This document shows, piece by piece, positions 54,401 to 63,712 of a DNA stretch of 64,000 nt (its first letter is position 1; the number at the start of each line of letters is the position of its first letter). Source of the DNA: Strongylocentrotus droebachiensis (Eukaryota; Echinodermata; Echinoidea; Camarodonta; Strongylocentrotidae). The notes below the pieces were generated by a model that made no database searches, was not told the origin of the DNA, and saw nothing but the letters and a program-made list of their open reading frames with translations. A program made the position numbers and the translations under genes. The DNA is taken from assembly GCA_035222895.1 (NCBI GenBank), contig JAVYIG010000603.1:186001-250000 (forward strand), read 5' to 3'.

Positions 54401-56018
54401 CTGTCGTATCAAAATGTTAAAGGGGAAATTGTTCATTTTTATGAAATGTCCTATTCGTTATTAACACGTATTACATGATCGAACAACAGACTGGTTTACT
54501 AACATATTCCAACTTTAAGCATACTTTTTAAACAAAGGTTGTTCTTGACATCTTGAAAGCTTACCCAAGGATTGCCTAACATAGCAACACATAATATACA
54601 CAGACTGGAACCCAAGTATTATAGTTCATTCATTAATAACAGATTTATGGTGTATCTCGTCACTAGTACTGTTTTCACACTGGCAATATTTTGCTTAACC
54701 CCGTACTATAGGTGGGGTTAAGGGGGGTCTTAGCCCCACCTATAGTACGGGGTTAAGCCTATTCCACTTTCTGTTCAGACTGGTTTTTACCAAAGTGGGC
54801 TAAAGTTGGCTAACCCCACCTATAGTACGGGGTTAACTAACCCTGCAAAATAGCAGGGCTAATTACTCCGCAATTGTGGTGCTAACTCCTGCTAACCCCG
54901 CAATTGCGGTGCTAAGCAAATGAATGAGAACTGAAACGAAAAATAGTCCGGTACTACGCAATGGAGCGTATCGCAGCTGGCCAGATGCGAAGTATGTCCA
55001 ATCATAATATTCACGATATCCGGGGTTAACGAAATGCAGTGAGAACAGCGGGAATTTTCTTATTCCGGAATAGGCGCTAGTACGGGACTAAAAACAGCGT
55101 GTGTGAAAAGCCAAACAAAATAGTCCGGGGTTAAGGATAGTACGGGGCTAAGCAAAGTACGGGGTTAAGCAAAACCAGTGTGAAAAGAGTATAGGTCTCC
55201 GGGAAAGAAACATCCATGAATTTGAATATGTAAGGTAACCGGTCTAATACTCGTGTTCAATAAATAATACGTCAATGTAATGATGGTACATTTCGAAATT
55301 CAATGGACAGGGTAATTAAACGATATTTCCTTCATCAAAATGTCCAAAGATAAGTTCTTTCCTTTACTTTCTCAAATCTAAAGTTAATTTAAGCAATTCA
55401 AGTTGGGAAAGTCCCTACATAATAAATACGTTCTATTCTTTAAAGGCTTGTACGTGGGATATCCAGGTTTTGGAAATCTTATCTTTTAGAATCTAAACAA
55501 AAAATTCAATTTCTGGAATGATCGATGGTCAGGATTGGATTGCTTTTGAATGAAATGTTCGTGGAAGAACGACATACTTGACACAAAACGACATGATACC
55601 AAATAAACATGAGTTGTAATATAAGACATAAATGTTCTCATTCCCGGGGGGTCAAAACATTACCTGAAAAGCCCCCAACATATCAGGCGCCTCTTTGAAG
55701 AAAGAAACAAAAATAAGGAGAAAATCTTACAGGAACCCCACCCCACCTCTCTCAAAGAAAATTGTAACATTTTGAGGTGCCTCTGGGGTCAACACTTAAA
55801 CGTTATTATTTTCATTTATTTTGAAGAGTTTCTCTCCTTTTAAAAACCTGAACAAGAAACTAGGAATCCAATTTACTTGGCCTGGCCTGAATTGACCTAC
55901 CTTCTGCAGAGATCTTGGACTGGTCCGCAAATCCCTCATGGGCGGACAGCTTCTGCATGAGCCGGACAACATCTTCGCAATCGTCCACCCTTCCACTGCG
56001 TATGATATAGGACACCAT
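42211..56018 (-). CDS. SAT1/SAT2-like: Diamine (spermidine/spermine or thialysine) N-acetyltransferase, 4 coding exons, 181 aa
   Basis: Join on the minus strand: 56018-55901, 44853-44677, 43895-43855, 42420-42211, with GT-AG introns of about 11.0, 0.8 and 1.4 kb (phases 1, 1, 0). GNAT fold: beta1 near residues 3-8, the SDQ-like DQSKISAEDLRRDGFG segment at 32-47, VGYALYFYGF strand at 69-78, WNGKMLYFEDLFV at 81-93. The acetyl-CoA pyrophosphate loop is RGMGLG at 98-103 (RxxGxG). VVEWN is at 126-130, and Tyr137 in LYRHLG is the position of the general acid Tyr of SAT1. Glu89/Asp90 align with polyamine-contacting acidic residues. These enzymes transfer acetyl from acetyl-CoA to a terminal amine of polyamines or to thialysine in the cytosol. 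'DLTE' and the upstream GCKC segment look somewhat closer to SAT2, so the preferred substrate is open. The C-terminus runs on about 10-15 residues beyond the human length. ATG context GCCATGG is good. Confidence 0.94.
42421..43168. other. Acetyltransferase intron 3, nothing recognised
   Basis: AT-rich intron with a short GAGAGAGAGA run near 43072. No element end is recognised. Confidence 0.4.
43169..43606. mobile_element. TAGGCCATT-family foldback MITE with internal insertion
   Basis: TAGGCCATTTTCGTAATG at the left and TTTGGTTACATTACCCCC near the right. The middle (about 43410-43560) carries GTTGTTTAACGACTT and an imperfect inverse AAGTCGTTACA, probably a further small insertion. It lies in intron 3 of the acetyltransferase gene. 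Confidence 0.75.
43855..43895 (-). CDS. SAT1/SAT2-like: Acetyltransferase gene, coding exon 3 (41-bp microexon)
   Basis: Acceptor TTTCCCCAG, donor AAA|GTAAGT. Only 41 bases, encoding Gly99 to Lys112 and thus most of the acetyl-CoA binding loop and the following helix. Confidence 0.94.
44035..44176. mobile_element. Foldback MITE in intron 2 of the acetyltransferase gene
   Basis: CCTCGGTCACAAATG and CCTTTGTGACCGTAGG are inverted ends. The arms continue with CGTACGAACGAT and ATCGTTCGTGCGAAC. Confidence 0.8.
44677..44853 (-). CDS. SAT1/SAT2-like: Acetyltransferase gene, coding exon 2
   Basis: Acceptor TTTTCAAATAG, donor CGAG|GTAAGA. Encodes residues 40-98, the core strands with WNGKMLYFEDLFV. 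This exon is on no long open frame, so it is easily missed. Confidence 0.95.
44890..45080 (+). mobile_element. 190-bp TTAA-flanked element, copy 1
   Basis: TTAA at 44890-44893 and 45077-45080. Matches 56632-56825 in inverted orientation over its full length (GGCCAGAAGGGATTAGACCA, GCTATCTCATTAACTCAGCT, CTATATAGAGGGAGCAAG). Confidence 0.85.
45455..46060. mobile_element. TTAA-flanked MITE hosting a SINE
   Basis: TTAA at 45455-45458 and 46057-46060, ends AGGACAAGTCCACTCCAA and TTGGAGTGGACT. The interior is interrupted by the tRNA-like SINE from about 45814. Confidence 0.85.
45814..46010 (+). mobile_element. tRNA-Val-like SINE
   Basis: TTGGCTCAGTCAGTAGAGCG (box A), anticodon loop CTCACAA, GGGTTCGAACCCC (box B). 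A SINE body follows, including TTGCTGCTACCTTGTTAGGC. The acceptor stem does not pair cleanly, so this is a SINE head and not a tRNA gene. Confidence 0.8.
46061..46867. other. Acetyltransferase intron 1 sequence, nothing recognised
   Basis: No element or exon is recognised. Confidence 0.4.
46868..47556. mobile_element. Outer foldback related to 32065-32228, split by a TTAA element
   Basis: GGGTCCCGTCTTATATCGC and AATCAATCGCAACT on the left correspond to GTTGCTATTGATTATACAGG on the right. The sequence between is almost entirely the TTAA element. Confidence 0.5.
46939..47502. mobile_element. TTAA-flanked element filled with CGCAAAC-like repeats
   Basis: TTAA at 46939-46942 and 47499-47502, ends GGGGGTATCTCA and TGAGATACCACC, with inner GAATGCTTGCGAACGT and ACGTTCGTAAGCATTC. 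Between them, many degenerate units of GCAAACAG, GTTTGCAAAAC and CGCTAA type occur in both orientations. Confidence 0.85.
47557..50963. other. Acetyltransferase intron 1 sequence, no exon seen
   Basis: C runs near 48421-48437 (followed by (CA)n), 48737-48754, 49471-49480, 50333-50348 and 50543-50566, a G run near 47865-47874 and (CT)n at 50442-50461. No recognised element. Confidence 0.5.
50964..51122. mobile_element. Foldback MITE (GGGGGCATTTCATGAAAC end)
   Basis: GGGGGCATTTCATGAAAC on the left and TTGATGAATCGCCCCC on the right form the inverted ends. Inner ACAATTAGTCGGTG and ACTGACAATTATATTGTCACC give further pairing. Confidence 0.65.
51123..53309. other. Acetyltransferase intron 1 sequence, short minisatellite
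   Basis: A 15-20 bp unit of AAAATGTCAG(A)GGTGTAA type repeats about four times at 51540-51610. The rest has no recognised exon or element. Confidence 0.5.
53310..53705. mobile_element. TTAA-flanked MITE, copy 2
   Basis: TTAA at 53310-53313 and 53702-53705. Same family as 36797-37168, in the same orientation. Confidence 0.88.
53994..54244. mobile_element. TTAA-flanked MITE (AGGTAAAGTCGAGTTCTGG)
   Basis: TTAA at 53994-53997 and 54241-54244. AGGTAAAGTCGAGTTCTGG faces CTGGAACTCGACC. Confidence 0.85.
54671..55190. mobile_element. TIR element with repeated TAGTACGGGGTTAAG motif
   Basis: TTTTCACACTGG and CCAGTGTGAAAA are the termini. The motif CCCCGTACTATA or its inverse occurs at least six times, including a hairpin at about 54700-54760. 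No clean target duplication is seen. Confidence 0.75.
55191..55900. other. Start of acetyltransferase intron 1, nothing recognised
   Basis: No exon or element end is recognised. Confidence 0.4.
55901..56018 (-). CDS. SAT1/SAT2-like: Acetyltransferase gene, coding exon 1
   Basis: Encodes residues 1-39 plus one base; donor GAAG|GTAGGT. An in-frame continuation past the donor exists but is not conserved. Confidence 0.93.
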
Positions 56019-56631
56019 GGCGAACCGTTTCAGCCTGTCACACGGAGATGTCCGCGTTTTGAATGTGAGTGTGTGGAGTGTGTTTAGTAGGTCGCTAAAT
56101 TGCAGCTGGACGTTATATCCTCTCTCCTATACTTGTGTGATCACCAGTGACAGTCAAACTCCGTGTCGTCTGAAGTGAAGGGAGATAGTGAAATGAAAAT
56201 GTCAAATCGATTCTTTTTTTCCAACAGAGTGAATTCGATGAATAAGTATGTCAGCAGACTCTTCACGCACGGCAAGTTCGTACACGCAATAAACCATTCT
56301 AAATTTAGCAGTAACGTGGTCGGATATATTTCGCTCGCATAGCCCTAAACGACTATATTCTTGATAATAAAAAAATAAAAAAATTCTGGGTTGAAAGGAA
56401 ATTGATCGTATATTTTCACACACCCACGTAGTAGTAGTCTGCAGTCAAAAACCCTATTCAGTCGATGTGCGTAAAAGGTTCTGTAGTGTGAGACTACAAT
56501 ATACTATGCACTGGCTCTGCTCAGAGCTTTAGGAGTTGGGTAAAGCATAAAAGTGTTAAATTAGAGTCTGTGCGAGGCCCTCTTCCGGGTCTGGGGAGAG
56601 TGGAGGATGGGGCGGGGCTGACGTCTCTTGC
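56019..56631 (-). promoter_or_regulatory. Upstream flank of the acetyltransferase gene
   Basis: Must contain the leader and probably the promoter of the minus-strand gene, unless an upstream non-coding exon exists. No TATA box or initiator could be fixed by eye. Confidence 0.35.
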
Positions 56632-56825
56632 TTAAAGCCCCACTGTCCTACTTGTAGCTTCTTGCTCCCTCTATATAGAAAACCTCCCCAATCGGTGCCT
56701 GTTGGTCCCCCATGGTCCTCTTTTTTTTATGTTAGTTGAGAGCTGAGTTAATGAGATAGCCACCTGTCAGTAACCTCGCTGTGTTGTCTAATCCCTTCTG
56801 GCCCAGTAGTGTTGACGGTCTTTAA
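56632..56825 (-). mobile_element. 190-bp TTAA-flanked element, copy 2
   Basis: TTAA at 56632-56635 and 56822-56825. Inverted relative to the copy at 44890-45080. Confidence 0.85.
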
Positions 56826-58453
56826 ATATCAGCTGATTACAAACTGTTTTTATTTTATTTCAATTAGGTGATTTGTTTTCCTTTTTATTATAAGCATGAA
56901 TATGATATATACATAAATGCTATACAACTGTAATAATTTTTTAGATCATAGAAACATGAAGAAAACGAGATGATTTTATTAAATTCGAAAAACTCACTAT
57001 CCGTTTCAATATAACAATGTACATATCGACATGAAATTATGTGACAAATTACGGAAGTATTAACGTCACATTCGGGTTACTGGTTCTTAAGAATAGGGGC
57101 TGTCCATGGGGGCTGTCGCATGCGGTTCACCACGAAATCATTCAAGATTATGGGCTGGAGCAGGGAAAATTCAGTGCATGGGGCAGGTGTGATCATCACC
57201 CCATTTTCACCACAAAATCATTTAGAACCGACAAACCTTGTCCAGTATTTTTTTTCAATAGTTTTTTTAATTGATTCCAAACAATACAAATCAATCTTAG
57301 AAATATAATACATTTGTGTTTCATTTTGACATGAATTCAGTATGGCGTGACACTTTCGTACTCTGTGACATTTTTCTTTCACCCACTCTTTCCGGTGTGT
57401 GGGTGTGGGTAAGGGTGGCACGTGGGTTTGAAAGGATCATTACATTTTTACATTTTAAAATCGGATATACATTTCATTTTCACATTTAACCTTCTCAGAA
57501 TTTATTACAATGGGATAAATCAGATGTGACACCCCCCCCCCCCCCCCCCCTCCTCCTCCCTCAAGGCCGCCAGTGAAGCGGACCTCCATCTTTCTTTGTT
57601 ATCTAACTTAGATGGAGGTTTTAACTTCTAAAAATAATATGGTAGCTTTAACAATTTGACAAAGGACAATCGATGGCTCATCGTGGAATAAGGGAATTGT
57701 AGTATTATGACTGGGGTGGCTTGTCACAGATTACAGTTTATTAAGAGGCTTATCCAAAAATGTGCAATTGAGGGGGCGGTCCCCTTCCCAAACGGGCTGA
57801 GCCGGGCGCGGGGGTAGGGGTGGTAAAACAATGTACATGTAAGTTAGATAATAAACAAAGTAGGAGATGTGGCTCAATGGCTGGTCACACCTGATATATC
57901 CCTTTGTAATGACTTCTGAGAAGGTAAAATGTTATAAATATCCTTAAAGCTGTGGATAAGACCCTAGCAAAGTTTATTGACTTTCACTTAAATTTTTGCT
58001 ACCAGTTTCCCTCTACCGATCGGACGAGACGAGAAACTTTACTTACTTTTCCTTCTTCTTACGTTTCACATTCTTTTGATTCATTGCAGTTTTCGGCTGA
58101 TAGAGCATCTAGGATTTAAAAAGGGGGGTCTCAAGGACCTCCTTTCTACATGCATTGAATAGGTCGAAAATTGAAATTATGTAAAAGAACAAATTTAAGG
58201 GGCATACACATTTTCTTTCTGCTGTGTGTATTTATGTATGGGGTTTTAAACTGGGGGTGAGTCGTCTGTTCCCCCATGAGTCCTGTACAGGTATAAGTAT
58301 ATGTGCTGGCATAGTGTTGTGCATGTACTCCTGTCTTTTTACTGTAATCTTTAAGTTATTTGTCATGCGCGCCCTACTTGCACGTCCACCGTTTTATTGT
58401 TAATAATAGACATCATTCACTGTTTTGAATTACTTCAGGCACTGTCACTATTA
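56826..58453. other. No gene seen
   Basis: A C run at about 57533-57550. The hairpin-like pair GACCTCCATC and GATGGAGG lies near 57582-57618. Nothing else is recognised. Confidence 0.45.
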
Positions 58454-59193
58454 CCCCATTCACAGTGGCCTCAAACACCGCGACAGCAGCGGGACTGTCC
58501 CGCTGCTGTCGCGGTGTTGTCTTCAGTGTGAAGGCTCGGACCCGTTATAAACTATCGCGGGATAACACCGCCTAGCGATAACGCCGACACAAACTATCGC
58601 TAGGCACGCCTAGCTACAGCAGCGGGACAGTCCCGCTGCTGTCGCGGTGTTTACTCAGTGTGAAGGCTCTCCGCTATAACACCGCGACAAACACGTGTGA
58701 TTTGTTTACTTACCTATCACTGACCTCTTTTCTCCAGCAATGGGGAACATAAAGTGAAATAGAAATAAAGTAACCAGTGGATTTAAATTGATTTTATTAT
58801 TATGTAGATATTATAATTATCCAAATAAAAATATTTCACACTTCAAAAAATTAAAACATTCTGACTGGAAGCAATAAAAATGCTAGTTTTTTAAAAAGTA
58901 ATATGATAGTGTGTAAAGTACAGCTAGCGCGCGCAATTTCAAGCAATCGAAAACCCCGCGCTGAAGTATTTCCGGTCATATCGGGGTCACTCGCGGGTCA
59001 TGAGCCATGCATACACGTGTTTGTTACGGAGGTAATAAAAATCACCCGCTGCAGCGTGAATGGGTACATGATATTTATCCCGCTGCTGCAGCGGGATAAC
59101 TTTTCTACTGTGAATGCATTTGTAGCGGTGTTATGGCGGTGTCGCCGCTCCGCTACAACGCCGCTACAAATTTCAAAACCACTGTGAATGGGG
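58454..59193. mobile_element. GC-rich TIR element with TA target duplication and internal palindromes
   Basis: CCCCATTCACAGTGG at 58454 and CCACTGTGAATGGGG to 59193, TA at 58452-58453 and 59194-59195. Inside, ACACCGCGACAGCAGCGGGA followed by its inverse makes a near-perfect 43-bp palindrome at about 58475-58517, with a partial copy at about 58618-58652. No coding frame. Confidence 0.88.
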
Positions 59194-59666
59194 TATATGC
59201 CAGCACGTTGCACGGACATCCCAGTTTAGCTGTATGATAGCTGCCATTGGGATTATCTCTACAAGTAACAAGTAACAAGTTATCTCTACAAGCAATAGAG
59301 GTTGATTCACACCCTTCACACTTCTAACAACGACTCAAACCGTGTACCATACTTCAAATGAAATAAACAGGTTCAACAAATTATTTCCCTTCTCGCATCA
59401 CCGCAACAGTCTAAGTGAAAATCTGCACCCCCGTCTAGGCACACAGTGGTCTACATAGCTATGTATACGCCATTGATCCTCACGGCACCCTGTTCCCATT
59501 CTGTAATGGGTACAAGCATTAATGATAATAACAATAATCATTTTCATTCTTTTTATCATTATTATCAACGTTATTAATATTACAATAATAATAACAATTT
59601 TGTTTACCTAGGGAAGCCTCATCATCATCGATGTTGTTCTGCAATTATCGATACCACATCAAAATG
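59194..59666. other. No gene seen
   Basis: Contains three short AACAAGT direct repeats near 59265-59282 and AT-rich ATTATTAT stretches. Confidence 0.4.
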
Positions 59667-59795
59667 CCAGGTACCCATTTACACCTGGGTTGAGAGTGGC
59701 AAATGTGGACAAATGTCTTTCCGAAAGACGTTAATAGTGCCGGGCTAGGATTCGAACCCTCCAATCTTGGATTGAATGAACCACTATACTATATG
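59667..59795 (-). mobile_element. tRNA-derived SINE, second family
   Basis: CCAGGTACCCATTTACACCT and GAGAGTGGCAAATGTGGA match 21604-21745. The head is decayed (ATAGTATAGTGGTTCATTCA on the minus strand). Confidence 0.7.
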
Positions 59796-60961
59796 GGACC
59801 TATATATCCAACATGACGACGTGACTTCCACCCTGACCTTATTTATCATAATTTGACATTAAACTATCTTCTAAAGCCTCATGCATTGTAACCCTCAAGC
59901 CGCATTCCGTGTCCATTCCATTTAAATGTCAAGCCGCAACCCATTTGCGGCTGCGTAACTTTATGAGCCACTGCTTTTCAGAAGAATTCTGGAAAAATGT
60001 CCAAGAAATGGCAATAAAAGATAATAATGAATAGTCAGAAATAGAATAGGAAGATTTGTCATTCAATTATTCAAAAGACTTGCCCAACTTATGAAGTAAG
60101 GTTGTAAATATGAATCAATTAGGAGAGGCTTCACTGTGTATATATATATATAATATAGGCTATATATGTATATAAACATCTTCTTTTTCTTTTTTTCTAT
60201 TTTTCTTTACAACAAAATGTATACTTAGAGTAACCTTTCTCTGGCTTATTACAATTGCATAAATAAGTTTAATTTACTGGCAATAGTTATTCTCATTTCA
60301 GCTCTGTTTTGGTCTCCTTTTCAAAATATTTAATAATCCACGGCTTACCTTACAAGACATAACGTCGCCATATAATAAATACCGTCACAATACTTTCATA
60401 CAATTTGAAAGGCCTTATAATTTATCAACGGCGAGACAGCGGGAGGGAAAAACGAAAAACATTTGAATGCTCTTATTTACCTCTAAGGCCATCTAAGAAA
60501 CCACAATTACATGCATGTCTAGTTTTTGTATTATTGCTAAGTTGTTAATCTGGGGAATTAAGGAGTTAAAAGTTCATCGCATCTCAACCCCTCATAAAGC
60601 ACACATAACATTCACCACATAATCCTATTAACACATGCACCCCATCCCCCCCACAATACACACACACACCACACACACACACACACAAACGCACACACAC
60701 AATACACTGGGCCTTATCTTGGGATAGATACATGGTTTAGGGATAGGTTGCAATAAAGTTATCAGGTAAAGGTTTGCCATTAGGTCATTATGGCTAGGGT
60801 TATGTATAACGTTTCGTTTCGGTTAAGGTGAGTTAATAATTCGGTAAGAATTATTCTAATCTAAAACGTAAAAATAATTCCATAAAGTCTTGATCAGAGC
60901 CTATTGAAATAAAAGCTGCTAAAGTACAAACTCTATAGTATACAGTAGATCGGCTCTAGGA
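59796..60961. repeat. No gene seen; CA microsatellite
   Basis: (CA)n at about 60655-60705 and a short (TA)n near 60140-60153. Otherwise nothing recognised. Confidence 0.5.
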
Positions 60962-61247
60962 CACCTACCCCCTGGACATCCACCCCGGATAACCACCCCA
61001 GTCATCTACCCCCTAGGACAACTACCCTCTAGGACAACTACCCCCTAGGACGACTACCCCCGGATAACTACCCCCGGACAACTACCCCCTACGACGACCA
61101 TCTTCTAGGACAACTACCCCGGGAGAACTATCCTAGGGGGTAGTTGTCTGGTGGTATTTGTCCGGGGTAGTTGTCCGGGGGTAGTTGTCCTAGAGGGTGG
61201 TTGCCCTATAGGGTAGTTATCCTCGGAGGTAGTTTTCCTAGGGGGTA
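60962..61247. repeat. Foldback minisatellite, ~15-bp unit, orientation switches at ~61130
   Basis: Left half: units of CTAGGACAACTACCCC type. Right half: units of GGGTAGTTGTCCTAG type, the reverse complement. About ten units each side, degenerate. The turn is at ACTATCCTAGGGGGTAG. Confidence 0.9.
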
Positions 61248-62914
61248 GTTGAATGAACTAATATACTCTGAATCCAGAATGCATATATTATCATTAGTTG
61301 CTTTGTCGGGCAAGCAGCGGGCAAGCGGCGGGCAAGCTTTCGGGTTGTCAAGAACAACCATTGTCTAAAATTATACACATATTTTAGTAAACCGGTCTGG
61401 TGTGGCACAAGACTGTTTCGTATCAAAAAGAACAATTGTTATTACTATCAGTGAACATGCTGTTTTAAATTTTAAATATATTTTATTAGGGCAACATAAT
61501 TTTGATTTATTTTTTTGTGTTTTTTGTGTGTGTGTACAGTACAGTGTGAGGAGTTATTATTTCAGAAATGCTGGCAAATGTAAGCAATATAACGCGAAAA
61601 GAAAGTACCACAACCTCGCACAAATGTGATCTTATTTAAAGTCCATCGGAGTTCATCATTTTCATGGCAGGATGTGGTTATAAATTACACTGGCTTATAA
61701 CACCTGGTTAAACAATGGGGGCAAACAAGTAACCTATCTTCTTTTCATGTCCTCCATGACATTTAAAAATATGTTAAACCTCAACTATTCGACTATTATT
61801 CGTTCTACATTTCATCATCTTTATAATGAAATAACAAGTTTCTTTTTGTTTCGCGCAGAAACGAAAGGAGACATGAAGACCTTTGAAATCGACATTTAAT
61901 GGGGTTATATGTCTATCTAGAGAGTGTATCATCAAATAATAATTTCTGTCGAATAACGTCCACTTATTCAGTCCACAATAATGAACAAAAGAGGGGAAAA
62001 ACCGACCACTGAGGGATCACGGCCCCCACTCACTTCTTATACTCCCAGACAGATTGACCGAAATGTCAAGTGGTTTTATTAGACAGTCGCATATCCCGCT
62101 TATACATGTAGCAGATACGGCCAACGTCCTAATCAGCAGCCCTTTGGCAAAAACAAGACGAAAGTGTTTCAATTTTCTGACTCAATAACTTAATAATCAT
62201 AGATAACTAAATTGATTATTAAATAAACACACACATACATAAATGAAAAAATAAATAATCCATTTGAAACAGTTGAGGTTATTCAACCTCCAAATTGTCA
62301 GGGAAATCATGACTGTGGACACGCTATCGCTGGGATAGCTGAGGTAAGAGAGACGGACTTCGGCAGTTTAGATCATTATATTTCGCCCTCACGTTGCAAA
62401 GAAAATGGAAATAAATGATAGCAACAAAAAAAATCTACCCCCATCAACGTGACCATTTTCTGGCTTATTATCAATACACCCGGAAACACAAGTAAATGGA
62501 CTACAGTGTATAGTGGATTAAAAGTGTATTCAAGTAACCTATAAATCCGGTAAAATAAATGTACATGTGCAACCTCCTATGTCGAAGACAATTGAAGCGA
62601 AAGGTTGGTAACTGAAACTGAAAGGTCGAAGGAATATAAATGCCCCCTGCCCCCTTATTTTTATAATGCTTAATCATCCGTCTCAAGGACAATGACAATG
62701 GAAGAATTGAGGTTAAGAAGCTTTGGACTAACCAGTGGGTGCATGCGTGACATGTCGGGTGATAAATGGCAGGGGCGAGAGATAAATCTTGATTATAACT
62801 TGTAAAGAGCGACTGAAAGGCCACCATTGCCCTTTGAAGGGAACGTCACCCTAAAGAATCAGTGTAGGTATGCTGAAGAGGAGTTTTATTCCTGCCCTTT
62901 GATGTATAATATTT
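61248..62914. other. No gene seen
   Basis: AT-rich; short open frames only. CGGGCAAGCAGCGGGCAAGC-type short repeats lie near 61307-61340. Confidence 0.45.
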
Positions 62915-63200
62915 CTTAATAATAATGATAATAATAATATCGAATATTTAGGAGCGCTAAAAACAATAAGTACCATAGCGCTTACAAATACAAATATATG
63001 AAAAGAGGACAAAAATGTACAGTACAGGATATCACAAAGATCATTGGGGGAAAAGATGAGTTGTGAGGGATCTTTTGAAGGTGGCAAGACAGGTAATTTC
63101 CCTTAACGAAAGAGGGATTCTGTTCCAGGTCTTTGATGCAGCTACTGCAAAACGAGACATATATAAAAGGAGATATTCTTGGCATTATGTAGAATATAAT
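62915..63200. repeat. Dispersed repeat fragment
   Basis: GAGCGCTAAAAACAATAAGT, 'ATAGCGCTTACAAATACA' and GATTCTGTTCCAGGTCTTTG are motifs of a diverged dispersed repeat, related in part to 41870-42160. Confidence 0.4.
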
Positions 63201-63384
63201 ATATAGCAAAGGAATCTGCGAACAACATCCTTACACATCAAAGATGAAGTAGGCTCTCCGTATGACAGATTGAGCTGGGCTGACGCGGGAAGAAATTGTG
63301 TCGATGAGGTATATATGGGGTCACGGGGGGGGGGGGCATGTGCCTCCTGGAATCTAGTAGCCAAATAAGAAGTAAAATGGATTG

Positions 63385-63475
63385 GATGAGAAAGAGAGAG
63401 AAAGAGAGAGTGGGAGAGAGAGAGAGAGAGAGAGGGGGAGAGAGGGGGAGAGGTGAGGAAGAGAGAGAACCGAGG
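63385..63475. repeat. GA microsatellite
   Basis: Interrupted (GA)n with GGGGAG variants. Confidence 0.9.
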
Positions 63476-63633
63476 GAACACTACTACCCCTCCCACCCCG
63501 ATGAACTTATTCGTCATGTCTTCACCACTCGATTAGGATGGGGGTACGTGCCACCATGCCCCCTGTATTTCGCCCCTACGGACAATATTTCTTAGTAGTG
63601 GGCAATATATGCCAGGCTCTGGGTTTTACGCAT

Positions 63634-63712
63634 ATGATCTCTCGGATATGATCTTTCGAATATGATCTGTCGGATGTGATCTATCGGATATGATCTGTCG
63701 GATGTGACATTT
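63634..63712. repeat. Short tandem array, ~15-bp GATCTNTCGGATATG unit
   Basis: About five units of ATATGATCTNTCGGAT type in direct orientation. Confidence 0.85.
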
